A stretch of DNA of 64,000 nt. It comes from Pseudoflavonifractor sp. An85. GTDB lineage: Bacteria > Bacillota > Clostridia > Oscillospirales > Oscillospiraceae. This document shows, piece after piece, positions 36,209-45,409 of the stretch. Under the pieces are notes generated by a model that was not told the origin of the DNA, did not search any database, and saw only the letters and a list, made by a program, of their open reading frames with translations. Every line of letters begins with the position of its first letter. Positions within the stretch are counted from its first letter, which is position 1. The stretch covers positions 1 through 64,000 of the forward strand of contig NZ_NFHE01000009.1 in NCBI RefSeq assembly GCF_002161235.1, given 5' to 3'. The translations under genes were made by a program, and so were the position numbers.

Positions 36209-36619
36209 TTATTTGTCTTGCTCCCGAAATTCCCAGCCTTCCCAATCGTCATCGTCCTCCTCCGGCTCCACCTCTTCCGTAAAGGTGGAGCCAGGGGCCT
36301 CTGCCGGGGCGTTGAGCATATAAGGAGTAACCTGTACCGGCATCTCGTTCTTGAGTGCCAGCACCTTGGGGACTGCCTTGCCGCAAAACACCATGGCGGC
36401 GGCAAAGGCGAAATACTGCACACAGCTTGTAAGATAGAGATTCACAATGGCCAGTTCATTTCCCTGCACAGGGACGCCCTGCTCAAGCTGCCGGGAAATG
36501 TTTTGATGGCAGGCCGCCAGGGAGACAAAAGCCGTGATCAGCAGCACCACAGCAAAAACGTAGCAGGCCACAGCGAGGATGCTGCCCTTTTTGGAGGGCT
36601 TAGAAAACTCGTCCATCAT
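36209..36619 (-). CDS. Small membrane protein of the ABC cluster
   Basis: 136 residues with two helices (about 13-36 and 65-85), then a very acidic tail (EEVEPEEDDDDWEGWEF). Start overlaps the ATPase stop, so it is cotranslated with the exporter. Family not recognised. Confidence 0.65.
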   Translation of the reverse strand: MMDEFSKPSKKGSILAVACYVFAVVLLITAFVSLAACHQNISRQLEQGVPVQGNELAIVNLYLTSCVQYFAFAAAMVFCGKAVPKVLALKNEMPVQVTPYMLNAPAEAPGSTFTEEVEPEEDDDDWEGWEFREQDK

Positions 36620-37320
36620 TTTGCCCTCCTTTCACTGCGGGGAGTGTTGTTTCTGCGGGATTGGGGCTGGGCGGCTCCATCTTGAACGCGCTCCAACACC
36701 TGCAGCTCACCCTTCTTCAGCCGGAACACCACATCGGCCTGCTTCGCCAGTTCGTTGGAGTGGGTGACGACCACCACACACTTGTTTATCTTGTGGGCGC
36801 TCTCTTTAAGAATTTCCGTGATGTCCTGGGCGGTGTCCTCGTCCAGATTGCCCGTAGGTTCGTCTGCCAGGATCACCGGGGCCTCACTTGCCAGGGCGCG
36901 GGCAATGGCTACACGCTGCTGCTGGCCGCCGGAGAGTTTCAGCACATTCCGCTTGGCTTCTTCTTTCGTCAGCCCCAGGCGCTCCAGAATGGGCAGCGGC
37001 GGCAGCTTGGAAGTCAGCGACACGTTCTCCGCAGGGGTCAAGTAGTCGATTAAGTTGTACGCTTGAAAGATAAACGCCACATGGTTTTTCCGGTGGTCGG
37101 AAAGCCCTGTCTTGGCAATGTCCTGCCCGTCGAAGTAAATCTGGCCGCTGCCGGGGCTGTCCAGCCCGCCGATCAGGGAGAGCAGGGTGGTTTTGCCGCA
37201 GCCGGAAGGCCCCAGGATGGCGTAGAGTTTGCCCTGCTCCATTTCGGCGTTGACGCCTTTTAAGACTTTCTTTTTATTATCGTAGGAATATCCCACTTGC
37301 TTGATTTCCATGATACTCAT
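36616..37320 (-). CDS. ABC transporter ATPase (MacB/LolD-like)
   Basis: 234 residues. Walker [14 protein letters not shown]-loop region, signature [17 protein letters not shown], Walker [16 protein letters not shown]. It matches the LolD/MacB/BceA type that pairs with FtsX-like permeases. Three such permeases are encoded just upstream in the same operon. Confidence 0.93.
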   Translation of the reverse strand: MSIMEIKQVGYSYDNKKKVLKGVNAEMEQGKLYAILGPSGCGKTTLLSLIGGLDSPGSGQIYFDGQDIAKTGLSDHRKNHVAFIFQAYNLIDYLTPAENVSLTSKLPPLPILERLGLTKEEAKRNVLKLSGGQQQRVAIARALASEAPVILADEPTGNLDEDTAQDITEILKESAHKINKCVVVVTHSNELAKQADVVFRLKKGELQVLERVQDGAAQPQSRRNNTPRSERRAK

Positions 37321-37360
37321 AGTGATTACCTCATTTCGTTATTTTAAGGGGTGGATGGTC

Positions 37361-38635
37361 TTATTCCATCTGCGACAAAATCTGCTTGGGCTTCAACCGC
37401 AGGGTGGAAATGCTGGAAACCAGCACTGCCGCCACCAGCAAAATGCCGCCCACGATAGCTACCAGCATAAAGTGTTCCGGCGTGACGATGACATTCTCCG
37501 CCGCCTTGCCGAACAGCGTCCCCAGGGCGCCGGCAACCTGCTTGCTGGACAGATACGCCAGCGGGAAGGCCACCACCGCGATCAACAGGGTTTCCAGCAC
37601 ATATTGGAGAATCACCGCAGGCTTGGCGATTCCAACGGCCAGCAAAATACCGGTTTCCCGTTTCCGGCTGCGGATGGACATGGAGAGGATCAGGATAATC
37701 AGTACCATGCTCACAGCCGTGATGACAACGATGAGGGTAGTAATCAGGGTGCCGGTGTCAGAAAGGGCGCTGGAAATATTCTGATATACCTCGTCATTGG
37801 CAGTAATGATAAAGTTATCCCAGTTAATAGAATCAATATGTTGCACGTTCTTTATTACATTGTCTAATTGAGCAGCGTCCTCCACATAGAAAAAGCCTCT
37901 TTCAATTCCATCATCTGAGTAATTTACTGCCAATGCCTCCATAACGCTGTTACTACAGAAAGCATATTGATTATAGTCCCAATAGGTAGACGCATCGTAC
38001 ATATTTATTGTGTCGTCCTTGTCCGCCACAATGTCAAATACGCCTATAAGTTCCATCTCAACCTCTGGATCGTTATATTCAGGGTTAATAATACCTGTAA
38101 TTTTGTCTCCTATTTTTAACCCGTTTTTTTCAACGCTCTCCCGGCTGAGAATAACTCCATCTGTAACATCCTCTGTAATGTGAGAACCTTCAACAAGCTC
38201 AAATCGCCCGGATACAAATAAACTGTTAAATTCAGAATTATATGCACCATAAGCATAGTAGGCGAATCCGTCTGGGCTAAGGCTAAGATTATTTCCTTCT
38301 TCATCGTACAAGGTAGGCACACCGCCATTTGACGCATCGTACCCAGTGATACCTTCCACCGAAGCGATTTTTTGAATCATATCTTTAGTGATGAGTTCTT
38401 GCGTACTATAAGTACCATCACTGTCATTTGCCCAACCACCCGTAGATAAATTGCGCTCCACGGTAAAGCTGGCCCCGGTGGTTCCCCGGACTTCCTCGGC
38501 CTGTTCCTCCTGGGCGTCGGCTATGGCAAGGCCGGACAGCACCAAAGTGGTAATGGCCAGGAGCAAGCAGAACACCAGCAGCGTCTTTTTCCATTTTCTC
38601 GCGGTATGTAAAACCGCCCGTATTCCTAAATTCAT
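37361..38635 (-). CDS. FtsX-like ABC permease (first paralogue)
   Basis: 424 residues: N-terminal helix (17-38), a 220-residue external domain, and three C-terminal helices in the FtsX domain (TLITTLIVVITAVSMVLII, ILQYVLETLLIAVVAFPLAY, FMLVAIVGGILLVAAVL). Its ends are almost identical to the next permease, while the external domain differs strongly and is more AT-rich in DNA. Confidence 0.9.
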   Translation of the reverse strand: MNLGIRAVLHTARKWKKTLLVFCLLLAITTLVLSGLAIADAQEEQAEEVRGTTGASFTVERNLSTGGWANDSDGTYSTQELITKDMIQKIASVEGITGYDASNGGVPTLYDEEGNNLSLSPDGFAYYAYGAYNSEFNSLFVSGRFELVEGSHITEDVTDGVILSRESVEKNGLKIGDKITGIINPEYNDPEVEMELIGVFDIVADKDDTINMYDASTYWDYNQYAFCSNSVMEALAVNYSDDGIERGFFYVEDAAQLDNVIKNVQHIDSINWDNFIITANDEVYQNISSALSDTGTLITTLIVVITAVSMVLIILILSMSIRSRKRETGILLAVGIAKPAVILQYVLETLLIAVVAFPLAYLSSKQVAGALGTLFGKAAENVIVTPEHFMLVAIVGGILLVAAVLVSSISTLRLKPKQILSQME

Positions 38636-38647
38636 ATTGCGCCTCCT

Positions 38648-39910
38648 TTACTCCATCTGTGCCAAAATCTGTTTGGGCTTCAACCGCAGGGTAGAGATAC
38701 TGGACACCAGCACTGCCGTCACCAGCAGGATACCTCCCACGATAGCCACCAGCATGAAATGCTCCGGCGTGACGATGACATTCTCAACCGCTTTGCCGAA
38801 CAGTGTACCCAGGGTGCCGGCAACCTGCTTGCTCGATAGGTACGCCAGTGGGAAGGCAACCACTGCGATCAGCAGGGTTTCCAACACATACTGGAGAATC
38901 ACCGCAGGCTTGGCGATACCCACCGCCAGCAAAATGCCTGTTTCTCTCTTTCGACTTCGGATGGACATGGAGAGGATGAGAATAATCAGAACCATGCTCA
39001 CCACGGTAATGACGATAATAAGGGTGGTAATCAGGGTGCCGGTGTCAGAGAGGGCGCTGGAAATATTCTGATACACCTCATCATTGGCGGTAATCTTGTA
39101 GTTGTTCCAGTTGATAGAGGAAATGCTCTGCACTTCCCGAATCACATTCTCTAATTGGGCGGCGTCCGTGACATAGTAGTAGGCTTCGGAAATGCCCTCG
39201 CCATCTTCGCCCCAGCCCTTAATCAAGCCCTCGGCTGCGTCCATGCTACAAAAAACATAGCTGGAATAGGCGTAATAGGACGCATCATCATACATATTTA
39301 CTTGGTCGTTCTTATCAGCCACCACATCGAAGATACCTACGATCTTCATATCCACTTCCGGGGTGTTATTCTCCGGGTAGTAAATGCCTGTCAAGGTGTC
39401 CCCGACCTTCAGCCCGTTCCACTCAGCCAGTTCCCGGCTGATAATAATGCTACCCGTCATATCATCAGTGATGTGGGTGCCTTCCACCAGCTCAAACCGG
39501 CCCGACAAGAACAGCTCATGGTATTGGGAGTTGTAGGAGCCGTAGTTGTAGAAGCTGTAATTCTCATGGGCCAGTTCCTCGCCCTTATCATTAAAGATAC
39601 GGGGCAGGGTAATCAGGGTGGCGTCATACCCTTCAATGCCATCCACTGCGGCAATCTGCTGAATCATGTCCTCGGACATAAATTCCTGTGTACTGTAATT
39701 GCCGTTCCAGCCGCCCGTAGAGATGTCGCGCTCCACCGTGAAGCTGGCCCCGGTGGTTCCCCGGACTTCCTCGGCCTGTTCTTCCTGAGCGTCGGCTATG
39801 GCAAGCCCGGACAGCACCAGGGTGGTAATGGCCAGGAGCAAACAGAACACCAGCAAGGTCTTTTTCCATTTCCGTGCGCTATATAAAATCGCCCGTATTC
39901 CTAAATTCAT
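38648..39910 (-). CDS. FtsX-like ABC permease (second paralogue)
   Basis: 420 residues with the same four-helix layout. The first 67 residues and the last 145 match the neighbouring permease with only a few changes (about six in the C-terminal block), whereas the external domain is only about half identical. A tandem duplicate whose flanks are kept similar, probably by gene conversion. Confidence 0.9.
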   Translation of the reverse strand: MNLGIRAILYSARKWKKTLLVFCLLLAITTLVLSGLAIADAQEEQAEEVRGTTGASFTVERDISTGGWNGNYSTQEFMSEDMIQQIAAVDGIEGYDATLITLPRIFNDKGEELAHENYSFYNYGSYNSQYHELFLSGRFELVEGTHITDDMTGSIIISRELAEWNGLKVGDTLTGIYYPENNTPEVDMKIVGIFDVVADKNDQVNMYDDASYYAYSSYVFCSMDAAEGLIKGWGEDGEGISEAYYYVTDAAQLENVIREVQSISSINWNNYKITANDEVYQNISSALSDTGTLITTLIIVITVVSMVLIILILSMSIRSRKRETGILLAVGIAKPAVILQYVLETLLIAVVAFPLAYLSSKQVAGTLGTLFGKAVENVIVTPEHFMLVAIVGGILLVTAVLVSSISTLRLKPKQILAQME

Positions 39911-39925
39911 ATCGCCTGCACCTCC

Positions 39926-41263
39926 TTAACTCATCTGCGACAAGATACTCTTGGGCTTCATCTTCATAATGGGATAGGCCGCCAGTGCGGTAGAGGCTAC
40001 ACACAGCACCATACCGAAAGCCCACACCAGTGCGTAATCCTCAGCGGAAACGGCCACTTCGATCTCGGCAAGGCCCAAATCCTCGGTGGGTTCTTCCGCA
40101 GTTTCGCTTTCTCCGGTCAAGTCCACCGTTTCATAGGTTTCGCTTGTCACCTGAGAGAGCAGGCTGCTCCCGATCTGATGGGAAATGGCTGTGCTGGTTC
40201 CAAAGGAGATCACCAGGGCGATGGCCGCCACAAGAATCACTTCCAGCAGGTATTGCAGCAGCACCGAGCCTTTGGAAATGCCCATCGCCAGATAGACGCC
40301 GGTTTCATGGATTCGTCCACGGAGCCGCAGCGTCAGGAACAGGGCCAGCACCAGGAAACAGATCACCGATACCACAGCGATGGCGATAAAGACGATGTTC
40401 TGCAAGCCCTCCAGGGATTCCTTGGCGTTCTGATAGTCGTTGTCGTAGCGGGTCAGGGTGCAGTTCTCCCAATCCACGCCATCCAATTCCTGCACATCGG
40501 TCATAATGCGCTCCAGTTCGTCCGGGTCGTTCACATAAAAATCCCCGTATTGGACATTGGTGGTTCCCTCGGTGCCGTAGAGCAGGAAAGAGGCGGTGGA
40601 GAGATCGGTAAACACGATATTGTCGTAAAGGTCATAGGACGGGGCCATGCCGATGGAATCCTGTTTTTCCGTATTGGTGAAGATCCCGGCCACCGTCACA
40701 GGGATGGTCTTATCTTTGTCCTCCACATTCCCCAGCAGCATGGTGTCGCCCACAGACAGGCCGTTGCGCTGGGCAAATTTCTCATGGATCAGCACCTGGC
40801 TGCCGGTTTCGGTGGTGATGGGGTTTCCCTCCACCATCTCAAAGCCGCCATCGGTGAAATAGCTGTCCTCCTGGGAATTGGAGTTCGCCACCACCCGTCC
40901 GGCGTTCTCATATCCCTCCGGCACCTGGGCAGCGCCCTCGGTGTTGATTTCCAGAAGGTTCCCGTCTGCGTCAAAATAAGTAGCGTAGGTGTAAGAGCGC
41001 AGGGTGTACCTGCCGCTCAAACCATCCATAGCAAGAATCTGGCTCACCGTATCCTCCGGGATGCCGTTTTCCAGCGTCTTGGCGTTGATGGTAAAATAGC
41101 CCAGCAGGGCTTTTTTAATATTGGCGTTGGCTGTTTCCGTGGCCGATTGGATGGAAAGGCAGGTCAGCATTAACGTAGCCATGACCAGCAGAAACGCCAG
41201 CAGTGTGAGGGTCTTGCCCTTTTTGCGGATGGAATACAGGCAGGCCCGTTTGCACAGGTTCAT
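39926..41263 (-). CDS. FtsX-like ABC permease (third, divergent)
   Basis: 445 residues, same topology but clearly different sequence (MNLCKRACLYSIRKKGKTLT). A 35-residue acidic insert (TESETAEEPTEDLGL region) lies before the last helix. First gene of the exporter operon, immediately downstream of the repeat-containing promoter. Such exporters in Firmicutes commonly handle antimicrobial peptides; substrate is inferred only. Confidence 0.88.
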   Translation of the reverse strand: MNLCKRACLYSIRKKGKTLTLLAFLLVMATLMLTCLSIQSATETANANIKKALLGYFTINAKTLENGIPEDTVSQILAMDGLSGRYTLRSYTYATYFDADGNLLEINTEGAAQVPEGYENAGRVVANSNSQEDSYFTDGGFEMVEGNPITTETGSQVLIHEKFAQRNGLSVGDTMLLGNVEDKDKTIPVTVAGIFTNTEKQDSIGMAPSYDLYDNIVFTDLSTASFLLYGTEGTTNVQYGDFYVNDPDELERIMTDVQELDGVDWENCTLTRYDNDYQNAKESLEGLQNIVFIAIAVVSVICFLVLALFLTLRLRGRIHETGVYLAMGISKGSVLLQYLLEVILVAAIALVISFGTSTAISHQIGSSLLSQVTSETYETVDLTGESETAEEPTEDLGLAEIEVAVSAEDYALVWAFGMVLCVASTALAAYPIMKMKPKSILSQMS

Positions 41264-41390
41264 CTCACGGCCACCTCATTTCCTTCGAGTAAAACCAGTG
41301 GGTTCACTTGTGTACCTCCTAACGTAGTTTTTCGCCGGGGCTGCTTCTCGCTCCGGTGGTGTCCCGTCTGCCGGGAACACCCTTATGGTA

Positions 41391-41442
41391 CACTACAAAG
41401 GTGGAGTTGAGGTGGAGTTGAGATATTTTTTAGGTGGAGTTG
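41391..41442 (-). promoter_or_regulatory. Exporter promoter with response-regulator repeats
   Basis: On the plus strand GGTGGAGTTG occurs at 41400, 41411 and 41433: spacing 11 and 22 bases, so all on one helix face (CAACTCCACC on the minus strand). A -10-like TAGTGT follows four bases after the nearest repeat. The same arrangement precedes the response-regulator gene, so these are likely its binding sites. Confidence 0.75.
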
Positions 41443-41486
41443 GCATTTTTACAAAGTAAAATCAGTGTACTCTCTCCGCATCAGGC

Positions 41487-41525
41487 ATAAAAAGAGCAGG
41501 AAATCTGTTTTCAAGATTTCCTGCT
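41487..41525 (-). terminator. Terminator for the minus-strand genes to its right
   Basis: AGCAGGAAATCT / AGATTTCCTGCT arms (41495-41506, 41514-41525), followed on the minus strand by CTTTTTATG. The rest of 41264-41599 holds the exporter promoter and no gene. Confidence 0.75.
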
Positions 41526-41599
41526 GAATGGTGCCGCCGATAGGCGGCTGCTATTCAGTTTTGAAAGTTCGGGTCAAAGTGGTCTGAAAATAGAATATT

Positions 41600-42076
41600 T
41601 TACAACTCAAAAAGAACGCTTTCGTAGTCCTTTACGAAATACTTTATATTTGTTCGCCCTTTCTGAATAATTGTATGGCCTTCTGCTTCCAGCTTTTCCT
41701 TTTGTGCTTCTATACCGCCGGGATATTTTGCATTCAATTCCCCATTTGCCTTTAAGGTTCGCCAATACGGGGTTTCATCTTCGGAACGCTGGTAACTCGC
41801 CCATGCTGCAATAGATACAAAAATCCCGGCTGTGATAGGTTCTGTGAAATCCGCCCCATTCAATTCAGCAAAATATTCACGGATTTTTCCGACAGTGATT
41901 ACTTTGCCATAAGGAATTCGTTTCATCACCTTGTCATAGTCGATTGGTGGGGCAAAGTACATTCTGCTTCCACCATATTTTTCAATGCTTTTCTGGTCGG
42001 TAATGGTCTGAAATTTAGGCATATCCTTGCTATCGTGCAGCATGGCATTAAAATCCTTTTTATCTTCGTTCGCCAT
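41600..42076 (-). CDS. MGMT/ATL-family DNA-base-damage protein
   Basis: 158 residues. The middle IPYGKVITVGKIREYF is the helix-turn-helix of O6-alkylguanine proteins; the end (DETPYWRTLKANGELNAKYPGG) follows the alkyltransferase-like pattern. I do not see a PCHR alkyl-acceptor motif, so it resembles ATL-type proteins that bind but do not repair the lesion themselves. Confidence 0.65.
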   Translation of the reverse strand: MANEDKKDFNAMLHDSKDMPKFQTITDQKSIEKYGGSRMYFAPPIDYDKVMKRIPYGKVITVGKIREYFAELNGADFTEPITAGIFVSIAAWASYQRSEDETPYWRTLKANGELNAKYPGGIEAQKEKLEAEGHTIIQKGRTNIKYFVKDYESVLFEL

Positions 42077-42246
42077 TTCTCAACACCTCCTGCCTTAATT
42101 ATAGTGGAGCAAACCATTCCATGCAATGAGACGGTTTGAAAATGGTCTTCAAAAACTTGTAACTACGACTGAATTTGAAAAAGCGTGCCAGACTGGTATA
42201 ACTGACAGCACAAGATATTCCTGAATAGTAAGCAATACATTTCCTT

Positions 42247-43611
42247 TCAGCGCAGAAACGCCGTAAACTTCACACCGTTTTCCGTATTAACCATGTTGTG
42301 GATGATTTCATGGTGATCCAGGATGGTCTTGGTGATATACAGCCCAAGGCCGCTGCCGCCGCTGTTCCGGTTTCTTGACTTGTCCACCCGGTAGAATGGA
42401 GTGAAGATACGCTCCAAATCTTCCTCGGCAATGTGGACGCCGGTATTCTCCACGGAAAACTCCTCGTCCTTTTGGATGACGGTAATTACCGCGCCCACCG
42501 GCGAATAAGCCACGGCGTTTCCGATCACATTGGTGAACACCTTCTCCATGAGCCGCCGGTCCCCCTGGTAGTGGTATTCCGGCTGGATGTCCATGCAAAG
42601 CTCCATCTGCTTGTCCTCCATCCGGCCGCGGAACTGCTGGCAGACCTTTCGCAGCATTTGGCTGATGTCCAGGTCCGTGCGCTCCAGGTGGAAGTCGCTG
42701 CCGCCCATCCGGGCTGCCGATAGAATCTCCTTTACCAGCGCCTCCATGTCATTGGTGGTTTTCAGGCACCGGCGCAGATAGGTGTCCCTGTCCTTATAGG
42801 GACCCACCTGATGGATCATCCCCTCCAGCTGCCCTTTGATGATGGCAATGGGGGTTTTCAACTCATGGGATACGGAGGTGAAGAAGTCCACCCGCTGCTT
42901 TTCCTGTTCCCGTTCCCGCTCGATGTCCTGCTGCAGCTGCTCATTGGCCGCCTGCAGGCTGTCCAGGGCATTGCTCAGCTGCTGGGACATCTCGTTCAGG
43001 CTGGAGGCCAGGACGCCAATCTCATCTTTCCTCTGTACATCGCATTTCCAGGTCATGTCCAGGGTGGTCATCCGTTTCGCCACATTGCTGATGCCCACCA
43101 GCGGCTTGGAATAGTACCGGGAGCAAATCACCGCTCCGATGATGGAGATCAGCAGAATCACAGCAGCGATGAGAGGGATCAGCCTCAGGAGGATATCGTA
43201 GGACTGCGCCACCGCTACCAGGGCAGCGTTGGCAAACAAATGATAGGTTTGCCCATTTTGCCGGAAGGTAGCGGAGCAGCTCATGGAGGGAGCCGAGGTG
43301 TCCAGATTCTCCATATCGGCAAAATTCACGGAGAACAGGTTGTTTCCGTTGTCATCGTTGATCTCCACCGAAGCGTTGTTCGTCATGGAGAATTCCAACA
43401 GGCTGTCCGAACTGGCCTCCCAGCCGTTCCGTTCTAATATCTCCACCAGGTCGTAGAAATCCGCCGTGACCTGGCCTTCCAGCTGCGTGTGGTAATTCCT
43501 CGGCAGGAAGATCATCACCATGCCGTAGATGATAATACAACAGACCACCAGCAGGGCCAGCATACTGAGGAAGGTCTTTGCCTGGATGCTTTCACTAATT
43601 CTCTTTCTCAA
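42247..43611 (-). CDS. Sensor histidine kinase
   Basis: 454 residues: helix 15-35, external sensor about 36-145, second helix about 152-176, HAMP, HisKA with SVSHELKTPIAIIKG (phospho-His near 248), N box IGNAVAYSPVG, and G boxes in GGSGLGLYITKTIL. It overlaps the response-regulator gene by 17 bases. Probably senses a membrane-active compound handled by the neighbouring exporter. Confidence 0.92.
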   Translation of the reverse strand: MRKRISESIQAKTFLSMLALLVVCCIIIYGMVMIFLPRNYHTQLEGQVTADFYDLVEILERNGWEASSDSLLEFSMTNNASVEINDDNGNNLFSVNFADMENLDTSAPSMSCSATFRQNGQTYHLFANAALVAVAQSYDILLRLIPLIAAVILLISIIGAVICSRYYSKPLVGISNVAKRMTTLDMTWKCDVQRKDEIGVLASSLNEMSQQLSNALDSLQAANEQLQQDIEREREQEKQRVDFFTSVSHELKTPIAIIKGQLEGMIHQVGPYKDRDTYLRRCLKTTNDMEALVKEILSAARMGGSDFHLERTDLDISQMLRKVCQQFRGRMEDKQMELCMDIQPEYHYQGDRRLMEKVFTNVIGNAVAYSPVGAVITVIQKDEEFSVENTGVHIAEEDLERIFTPFYRVDKSRNRNSGGSGLGLYITKTILDHHEIIHNMVNTENGVKFTAFLR

Positions 43612-44269
43612 TTTTATATCCCGCCCCTCGTATGGTTTCGATATAATCCACGCCCAGCTTTTTGCGGATATTCTTGATGTGGGTGTTCACGATTTTCTCG
43701 TCGCCAAAGTAGTCGTAGCCCCAAATGCTGTCCAGCAGGCTCTCCCGTGTAAACACCCGCCCCTGGTTCTCCACCAGGAGTTTCAATATCTCAAATTCCC
43801 GGATGGTCAGGGACACGCTCTCATCTTTGACAAGGACCGTGAAGCTGTCTGTATCAAGGGTGAGATCCTTATAGCGGAGGATGTTCGTCTCTACACCGGC
43901 GCCTTGCTCCGCCCGGCGCAGTACGGCTTCGATGTGCTTCACCACAAGGGGCATGGAGAAGGGCTTGGTAATGTAATCGTCTGCCAGAGCGTCAAAGCCC
44001 TTCATCTGGCTGGCGTCATCGTCTAAGGCTGTGAGCATGATGATGGGGACTTGGCTCTCTTTCCGGATCGCCTCGCAGACAGAAAAGCCGTTCATCTTCG
44101 GAAGCATCAGATCCAGCAGGATGAGGTCTGGACGATGCTCATGGAATTTCTCCATCCCTTCTAATCCGTCGCTGGCCAGCACTACGTTATATCCTTCATC
44201 CTCCAGAAACGCTTTCACCACGCTCTGAATGGCCTCTTCGTCTTCTATAATTAAAATCGTTTTCGACAT
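43595..44269 (-). CDS. OmpR/PhoB-type response regulator
   Basis: 224 residues from ATG 44269 (GGAGGTG upstream). Receiver with ILIIEDEE and phospho-Asp53 in LLDLMLPKMNG, then a winged helix ending KKLGVDYIETIRGAGYKIE. Controls, by repeat pattern, its own operon and the exporter. Confidence 0.93.
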   Translation of the reverse strand: MSKTILIIEDEEAIQSVVKAFLEDEGYNVVLASDGLEGMEKFHEHRPDLILLDLMLPKMNGFSVCEAIRKESQVPIIMLTALDDDASQMKGFDALADDYITKPFSMPLVVKHIEAVLRRAEQGAGVETNILRYKDLTLDTDSFTVLVKDESVSLTIREFEILKLLVENQGRVFTRESLLDSIWGYDYFGDEKIVNTHIKNIRKKLGVDYIETIRGAGYKIEKEN

Positions 44270-44288
44270 TGTCCGCACCTCCAGGTAG

Positions 44289-44326
44289 TAGTGTACCATA
44301 CGAAGATGGAGTTTTGATGGAGTAAG
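44289..44326 (-). promoter_or_regulatory. Two-component promoter with matching repeats
   Basis: GATGGAGT at 44305 and 44316, 11 bases apart, with a -10-like TATGGT four bases after the nearer copy on the minus strand. Same geometry as at 41400-41421, indicating autoregulation. Confidence 0.7.
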
Positions 44327-44336
44327 TGTTACTTTT

Positions 44337-44379
44337 GAAAAAAAGTAACGGCGGTCTGAGAAAAAATCAGGCCGCCGTT
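44337..44379 (-). terminator. Terminator of the XRE regulator gene
   Basis: AACGGCGGTCTGA/TCAGGCCGCCGTT arms (44347-44359, 44367-44379); on the minus strand followed by ACTTTTTTT. Confidence 0.85.
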
Positions 44380-44412
44380 GAATTCAGAGACACCATATTA
44401 GCTTTGCAAATG

Positions 44413-44772
44413 CTACTTTGAAAACTCCTGCATAATGAGGTTTAGGATTTCCTGCTGGTCGGCAGACAAGCCGCCGTTTTTCGGCTTGGTGCTCTCCTTC
44501 AATTCTTTCACCAAGAGGTGGATCAGTTCCCGCTGCCCATCGGTCATGCCTTCCAGCACAACCTGGTCTTTCTTATCGAAGCCAACCAGGTAATCCAGCG
44601 ATACGTTGTAAATCCGAGCCATGGTCGTGAGGACATCCAGCGTAGGGATCTTGATATTGTTCTCATAGTTGCTGATGACCGATCCGGCCCGGCCTACTCT
44701 CCGTCCAAGCTCCTCCTGAGAAATGCCATACCGTTCCCGCAGCATCCGCAAGTGGTTCCCAAAATCAAACAT
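44413..44772 (-). CDS. XRE-family helix-turn-helix repressor
   Basis: 119 residues. N-terminal HTH (RYGISQEELGRRVGRAGSVISNYE) as in phage and ICE repressors, then a helical C-terminal half. Divergent from the SLOG gene, with a shared 130-bp region holding a strong plus-strand promoter; likely regulates that promoter or ICE functions. Confidence 0.85.
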   Translation of the reverse strand: MFDFGNHLRMLRERYGISQEELGRRVGRAGSVISNYENNIKIPTLDVLTTMARIYNVSLDYLVGFDKKDQVVLEGMTDGQRELIHLLVKELKESTKPKNGGLSADQQEILNLIMQEFSK

Positions 44773-44826
44773 CCCATCTCACCTCGCTTTATACTCGAAC
44801 TTAGCGTACAGCTATATTTTACCCGC

Positions 44827-44856
44827 TTGACCTTCGTGTATGGCTAAGTATATAAT
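44827..44856 (+). promoter_or_regulatory. Sigma-A-type promoter of the SLOG gene
   Basis: TTGACC (44827-44832), 18-bp spacer, TATAAT (44851-44856). It places transcription start near 44863, so translation cannot begin at ATG 44840. Confidence 0.8.
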
Positions 44857-44899
44857 GAAAGTATTTAGCGATTTGATAAGTTTACGGGCGGTGATTTTC

Positions 44900-45409
44900 A
44901 TGTTTTGCGAGGGCAGACAGGACGTATGTCCGGAGTTTGTCTGCACATTTGCCGGTCACAGGCAGGTTTTTGAGCCGAAGATCGAGGAAAGAGTAAAAGA
45001 AACGCTGGAAAGCCTGATAGGGAGAGGACACAGGCTCGTGTTCCTATGCGGGGGCATGGGCCAGTTTGATGCGCTCTGTGCCGGCGCCGTTCGCTGGCTG
45101 AAGAAAAAGCATCCGGAGAAGGATATCCAGCTTTGCTTAGTTATCCCGTATTTCTCAGGTAAATTGAATGCAGATAGAAGTTTTTTTCAATCTCTATACG
45201 ATGAAATTCTAATGCCGGACGGGGTAGAATATGCCCATTACAAAGCAGCGATCCCGAAACGGAACCGCTGGATGGTAGACCAGGCAGATTGCCTGATTTC
45301 CTATATCATTCGCCAATTTGGTGGGGCCTATCAGACCTGCCGATATGCGATGAAAAAGTCTATCCCAATCATCAATGTTGCGAAAGGAGCGCCACAATGC
45401 CTAAAATGA
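44900..45409 (+). CDS. SLOG/DUF1273-like nucleotide-binding protein
   Basis: 169 residues from ATG 44900, chosen because the promoter at 44827-44856 lies downstream of an alternative ATG 44840. Shows FAGHRQVFEPKIEE, LVFLCGGMGQFDALC and a late DCLISYIIRQFGGAYQT: the Rossmann-like SLOG pattern linked to nucleotide-derived signals. Followed by the winged-helix gene, overlapping 13 bases, so both may act in one pathway. Confidence 0.65.
   Translation: MFCEGRQDVCPEFVCTFAGHRQVFEPKIEERVKETLESLIGRGHRLVFLCGGMGQFDALCAGAVRWLKKKHPEKDIQLCLVIPYFSGKLNADRSFFQSLYDEILMPDGVEYAHYKAAIPKRNRWMVDQADCLISYIIRQFGGAYQTCRYAMKKSIPIINVAKGAPQCLK

Noticed and set aside
44840-44899. ATG 44840 as start of the SLOG gene
   Set aside because: It lies between the -35 and -10 boxes of the promoter, so it would not be transcribed.
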